64,000 nt of DNA from Raphanus sativus. Its lineage: Eukaryota > Streptophyta > Magnoliopsida > Brassicales > Brassicaceae. Below, piece after piece: positions 60,346 through 64,000 of this stretch; the first letter of the stretch is position 1, and every line of letters starts with the position of its first letter. The DNA lies in contig NC_079515.1 in assembly GCF_000801105.2 (NCBI RefSeq), positions 19,553,407-19,617,406 on the forward strand, read 5' to 3'. The notes beneath the pieces were generated by a model. That model did not search any database. It had not been told where the DNA came from and saw only the letters and a program-made list of their open reading frames with translations. The translations under genes were made by a program, and so were the position numbers.

Positions 60346-62421
60346 CTATAGCCTTGGAGTGATTTCGCTATCACCCTCCTGAAGATCCTCTAGCATCACT
60401 TCCTGACGCACTTCGATCTCCTTCCCCTTTGTGCAACGGACAACTCCGTGTCCTAACTCCAGACTTGATGCTTCTTGATCTTCCTCAAGATCACTCCTAC
60501 CAGAGCTGCATCCCTCTTCTGATATCTTCTCCTTGATCTCATCAAGTAAGCCACTCTTGGCTACAGACACCTCTTCAACCCTCTTGGGTTTAGTGACCGT
60601 CTTGTTCACCCTCTTGGTCATGTTTCTGCTCTTCTCATGAGCAAAACACTCCACCTTCTTGTGTCCAACCTTCCCACAGAACCAGCAACACATCCGATGT
60701 TGCTTCTTCTTTGGCCTGACACAGTTACTGATGCACCGATCAGTCTCCTTCCTCGTACCAGCTGCACACCCATGCTTCAGAACCTCCTGTCTGACCTTCA
60801 TGTTGTTGCACTGATGTACCACCTTCGGCTTGTTACTCACAGCCCCGCGCTATAGAACTTCCTGCCGTACTCCTTGTCGCACGTCCCGACGTACTTCCTG
60901 ACAAGCTTCTTTGGCTCCACTTTTTGATGTGCTCCCATGCACGAAATGTGACAGCCCCTTCTGTACTTCCTTAGTACCCTCAGCTCCTCGATATCCCAGA
61001 CCCCAGTTCACCTTGGCTGGTTGTCCCATCGAGAGTATCTTATCTAACTCCTTGGATCCACTATTGAGCATCCTGATCTGTTTGCGATTCTCAGCCAAAT
61101 CACGTTCCAGCATCCTTGCTCTCTCTCGTTCCCCAGTAGCAACTTCTCTCAGGTTGCTAACCTCCTTCTCCAGAGACTCATTCTTCTCATGTACAGCAGC
61201 AAGTTCTTCAGCAAGATCTTCATACTGCTCACGGCTTTGCACCAGATCGTGTTGCAATCTCAGATTCTCGTTCTTGAGATTCAACCACTTGTTGAGCATC
61301 ATGTGATAATCCTCAGAGTCTGTAATGACATCTGAATCCGAGGATTCACTAGATCCCTCCTTGCGTGCACCAAACGCAACCATATTCTTCACTACCTTTT
61401 CATCTTCTTCAGACTCTGACTCATCAGACGACTGCGATGAAACTCTTTTACCCTTCCTTGAGTTTGGACATTCACGCCGTGTGTGTCCAACACCTCTACA
61501 CTCAGAGCACTTGAGCTCTTTTCGTTGTACCAACGGACAGTTAGCCCTTATATGACCAACTCCTTCACACTCGTAGCACTTGAGACCTTCTCTTCTTCTG
61601 CTACTGTCACGATCACCTTACTGGCGACCAACCTGATTTCTCCCACCTGAGAAATTCATCCTCTTGCCAAAATTCCTAGCCAACATGCCCACGGCATCTT
61701 CAAGCTTCTGAATTTTCTCTGCATCCTTGTCAACTACAAGGGCTATACTCCCTGGCGTACCTCCTGATGTAGACACCGAGCCACTGCATGTCTCCATCTC
61801 TTCCGCCTTCAGCATACCCACAACCTTGTCAAACTTGAGCTCATCAGTGTTTGCAGTCATATTTAGGACCGCCTTCTGAGCTCCAAACCTTGCTGGAAGA
61901 CAGCGTAACAACTTCTTCACCAGCTTCTTCTCCTTGTACTTCTTTCCAAGTACACATGCTTCATGCGCCATAGCACTGAGTTTGGCACTGAAGCTCGCCA
62001 CCGTATCCGCATCTGACCACTTCAGATTCTCAAACTGCGACCCAAGATGATCCAGACGTGTCCTCTTGACACTATCATCTCCTTCAAACGAATTCAGCAG
62101 GATCTCCCACGCCTCTTTAGCTGAAGTACTCCCCTGAATCAGCTGGAACTGCTCTACTTCAACAGCTCCGAAAATCGTCGAAAGCGCCTTTGCATTAAAC
62201 TTTGATGCATTGCGCTCTGCCTCTGACCAATCCTCCTTTGGCTTAGGCTTCTTCCCATCTGCTGTGACTATGGTAGGCTCCTCCCAACCAGTCTCCACAG
62301 CTGTCCACGCATCTTCATTGATTCCTCGAATCAACTGCTTCATGCGAGCTTTCCAATGACCATACTGGTCCGCTTTCAACACGATTGCCTTCTGCACAGA
62401 AATAACCGTGTCCATCTTCAC
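60346..62421 (-). pseudogene. TR-GAG gag, minus-strand copy (two in-frame stops)
   Basis: One reading frame of 691 codons from Met 62421 (MKMDTVISVQKAIVLKADQY) to 60346, broken only by stops at 61618-61620 and 60850-60852. Blocks: QYGHWKARMKQLIRGI, AKEAWEILLNSFEGDDSV, FENLKWSDADTVASF, KKLVKKLLRCLPARF, then zinc knuckles CYECEGVGHIRANC, CSECRGVGHTRREC and CWFCGKVGHKKVEC. A long coiled coil (EQYEDLAEELAAVHEKNESL to ERERARMLERDLAENRKQ) lies between knuckles two and three. The comparable plus copy has Gly at the first stop. Its 5' LTR is missing; only a mutated primer site (GCTCTGATAGA, about 62464) remains. Confidence 0.9.
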
Positions 62422-63775
62422 CTTGATCTACTCGAAACTAAGTCGTTAACTCTATCGAGCCCCGCTCTGATAGACGATGTACAAAGATGGTGCAAGAAGA
62501 GCAAAGATGACACCCTGATGTACATTCCATCGTGTTGTCTTCTGTGCAGAAGGCAATCGTGTTGAAAGCGGACCAGTATGGTCATTGGAAGGCTCGCATG
62601 AAGCAGTTGGTTCGAAGAATCAATGAAGATGCGTGGACAGCTGTGGAGACTGGTTGGGATGAGCCTACCATAGTCACAGCAGATGGGAAGAAGCCTAAGC
62701 CAAAGGAGGATTGGTCAGAGGCAGAGCGCAATGCATCAAAATTTAATGCAAAGGCGCTTTCGACGATTTTCGGAGCTGTTGAAGTAGAGCAGTTCCAGCT
62801 GATTCAGGGGAGTACTTCAGCTAAATAGGCGTGGGAGATCCTGCTGAATTCGTTTGAAGGAGATGATAGTGTCAAGAGGACACGTCTGGATCATCTTGGG
62901 TCGCAGTTTGAGAATCTGAAGTGGTCAGATGCGGATACGGTGGCGAGCTTCAGTGCCAAACTCAGTGCTATGGCGCATGAAGCATGTGTACTTGGAAAGA
63001 AGTACAAGGAGAAGAAGCTGGTGAAGAAGTTGTTACGCTGTCTTCCAGCAAGGTTTGGAGCTCAGAAGGCGGTCCTAAATATGACTGCAAACACTGATGA
63101 GCTCAAGTTTGACAAGGTTGTGGGTATGCTGAAGGCGGAAGAGATGGAGACAGGCAGTGGCTCAGTGTCTACATCAGGAGGTACGCCAGGGAGTATAGCC
63201 CTTGTAGCTGACAAAGAAGTTGATAGACTTCGGAAGGTTGAAGATGCCTTGGGGTGGATAGTCAGGAATCTTGGAAAGAGGATGAATCACCCTGAGGAGA
63301 TGAAACAATATGGTCGCCAGGGAGGTGATTGTGGGAATGGCATAAGGAGAGGAAATCTCAGATGCTATGAGTGTGAAGGAGTTGGTCATATAAGGGCTAA
63401 CTGTCCGTTGGTACAACGAAGAGAGCTCAAGTGCTCTGAGTGTAGAGGTGTTGGACACACACGGCGTGAATGTCCAAACTCAAGGAAGGATAAAGGTAGT
63501 CCATTGCAGTCGTCTGATGAGTCAGAGTCTGAAGAAGATGGAAAGGTGAATCGTGTTGCATTTGGTGCACGCAAAGAGGGATCTAATGAATCCTCTGGTT
63601 CAGATCTCAGCACAGATGATGAGGAGTATCACGTGCTGCTTAACAAGTGGTTGAGGGTCAAGGATCAGAATCTGAGATTGGAGGATATGGCTCAGAAGCA
63701 GAACGAGCTGCTTGAAGAACTTCATAAAGAACTTGCGGCTGTGAATGAGAAGAATGAGTCTCTTGAGCAGAAGGT
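61140..63775. repeat. Head-to-head gag inverted repeat (arms about 1.24 kb, spacer 138 bp)
   Basis: The left arm ends at 62401 and the right arm begins at 62540 with the complement TTCTGTGCAGAAGGCAATCG. Homology runs outward through gag to about 61140 and 63775. The arms are clearly similar but not identical, with longer indels in the outer part. Confidence 0.88.
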
Positions 63776-63824
63776 GAGCGAAAATCCCTTAGGGTGTTCT
63801 TGGTTTACCTTCTGCATTACTTAA
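62540..63824 (+). pseudogene. TR-GAG gag, plus-strand copy, truncated at both ends
   Basis: Starts within the codons for SVQKAIVLKADQYGHW (its first residues are missing) and matches the minus copy through the UBN2 block and the first two zinc knuckles (CYECEGVGHIRANC, CSECRGVGHTRREC). TAG at 62826-62828 replaces a Glu codon (SAK-stop-AWEIL). After NEKNESLEQK the coding sequence is fused to LTR sequence at about 63774 and reads out to 63824. Third knuckle, 3' region and most of the LTR are deleted. Confidence 0.88.
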
Positions 63825-63849
63825 TTGTGGTGTCATCTTTGCACTTACA
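63774..63849 (+). repeat. LTR5 stub (76 bp; U5 type B)
   Basis: AAAATCCCTTAGGGTGTTCTT (as in LTR1 at about 54285) is joined by an internal deletion to GGTTTACCTTCTGCATTAC and the terminus CATCTTTGCACTTACA. CAATT follows. Confidence 0.8.
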
Positions 63850-63854
63850 CAATT

Positions 63855-64000
63855 GTTCAATATGACCGATGGACTTGATCGAACCACAGAGTACCAAATA
63901 TGGGTATATAGATTATCTGCACATCAAATCAGTTCAGTTGTTCAATACGACCGATGGAACTTGATCAAATCACAGAGTACCAAATATGGGTATATAGATT
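63855..64000. repeat. 85-bp tandem repeat, continues beyond the window
   Basis: GTTCAATATGACCGATGG recurs as GTTCAATACGACCGATGG at 63940; ACAGAGTACCAAATATGGG and TATAGATTATCTGCACATC are repeated in phase. A further partial unit lies left of the composite element at 53716-53751. Confidence 0.9.

Larger units (their letters stand above)
53752..63849. mobile_element. Composite of gag-only copia-like (TR-GAG type) retrotransposons, 10.1 kb
   Basis: A CAATT direct repeat flanks the whole block (53747-53751 and 63850-63854). Inside, in order: LTR1 (+), primer site, gag (+), LTR2 (+), 104 bp of internal 3' sequence, LTR3 (+), primer site, short leader, LTR4 (-), gag (-), 138-bp spacer, gag (+), LTR5 stub (+). 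There is no protease, integrase or RT anywhere. Gag-only LTR elements are known in plants as TR-GAG and depend on copia proteins in trans. The arrangement must result from several insertions or recombinations; the single outer duplication suggests rearrangement within one locus. Confidence 0.85.

Noticed and set aside
53752..63849. Anti-phage-like or toxin-antitoxin style novel system
   Set aside because: All proteins are UBN2/zinc-knuckle gag; the novelty is structural, not a new enzyme system.

Overview
This is plant nuclear DNA, almost certainly Brassicaceae and probably a Brassica-type crop relative. The evidence is four intron-bearing genes whose deduced proteins read like Arabidopsis thaliana proteins, plus a dense, nested set of plant transposable elements. 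From memory, the four genes are a clade-F-like PP2C, an APRL (5'-adenylylsulfate reductase-like) gene, a 14-3-3 of the phi/GRF4 type and a TLC-domain gene. Their order matches part of A. thaliana chromosome 1 (about At1g34750 to At1g35180). That synteny is recalled, not computed.

Layout. 1-8155: the 3' part of a Ty3/gypsy chromovirus-like retrotransposon with its 3' LTR, inserted in a decayed LINE that itself carries a 640-bp hAT-like element. 9604-10947: PP2C gene (+). 12393-13456: APRL gene (-). 13.5-18.8 kb: AT-rich spacer with small non-autonomous elements, a (CT)n tract and a dead copia gag. 18789-29186: a 10.4-kb CACTA (En/Spm) transposon with CACTACAAGAAAACA ends and a TCT target duplication. 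It holds an apparently intact 444-residue PF03004-type gene and a broken, partly duplicated TNP2-type transposase beside a 100-N assembly gap. 29.5-30.8 kb: a MULE-like MITE split by a LINE 3' fragment, and a Stowaway MITE. 31380-33025: 14-3-3 gene (+). 34916-41350: a structurally complete, young Ty1/copia element with near-identical 155-bp LTRs and an AGATA duplication, inserted in one arm of an older inverted-repeat element. 41705-43379: TLC gene (-) with a Stowaway in intron 3. 46-53.2 kb: hAT-like, MULE-like and gypsy fragments, an LRR-protein relic and a 1.87-kb solo LTR carrying a GC-rich minisatellite. 53752-63849: a 10.1-kb composite of gag-only copia-like elements (TR-GAG type) with four substantial LTRs and one LTR stub, in both orientations, including a head-to-head gag inverted repeat. 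An 85-bp tandem repeat ends the window.

The four host genes are independent single-copy-style loci, not an operon or pathway cluster. Most of the sequence records transposition, nesting and recombination. The most unusual parts are the TR-GAG composite, whose gag palindrome could produce hairpin RNA and whose LTRs are 2x2 mosaics, and the CACTA gene whose start codon appears to form a 3-nt exon. I found no convincing new biochemical system; the novelty is in mobile-element architecture.
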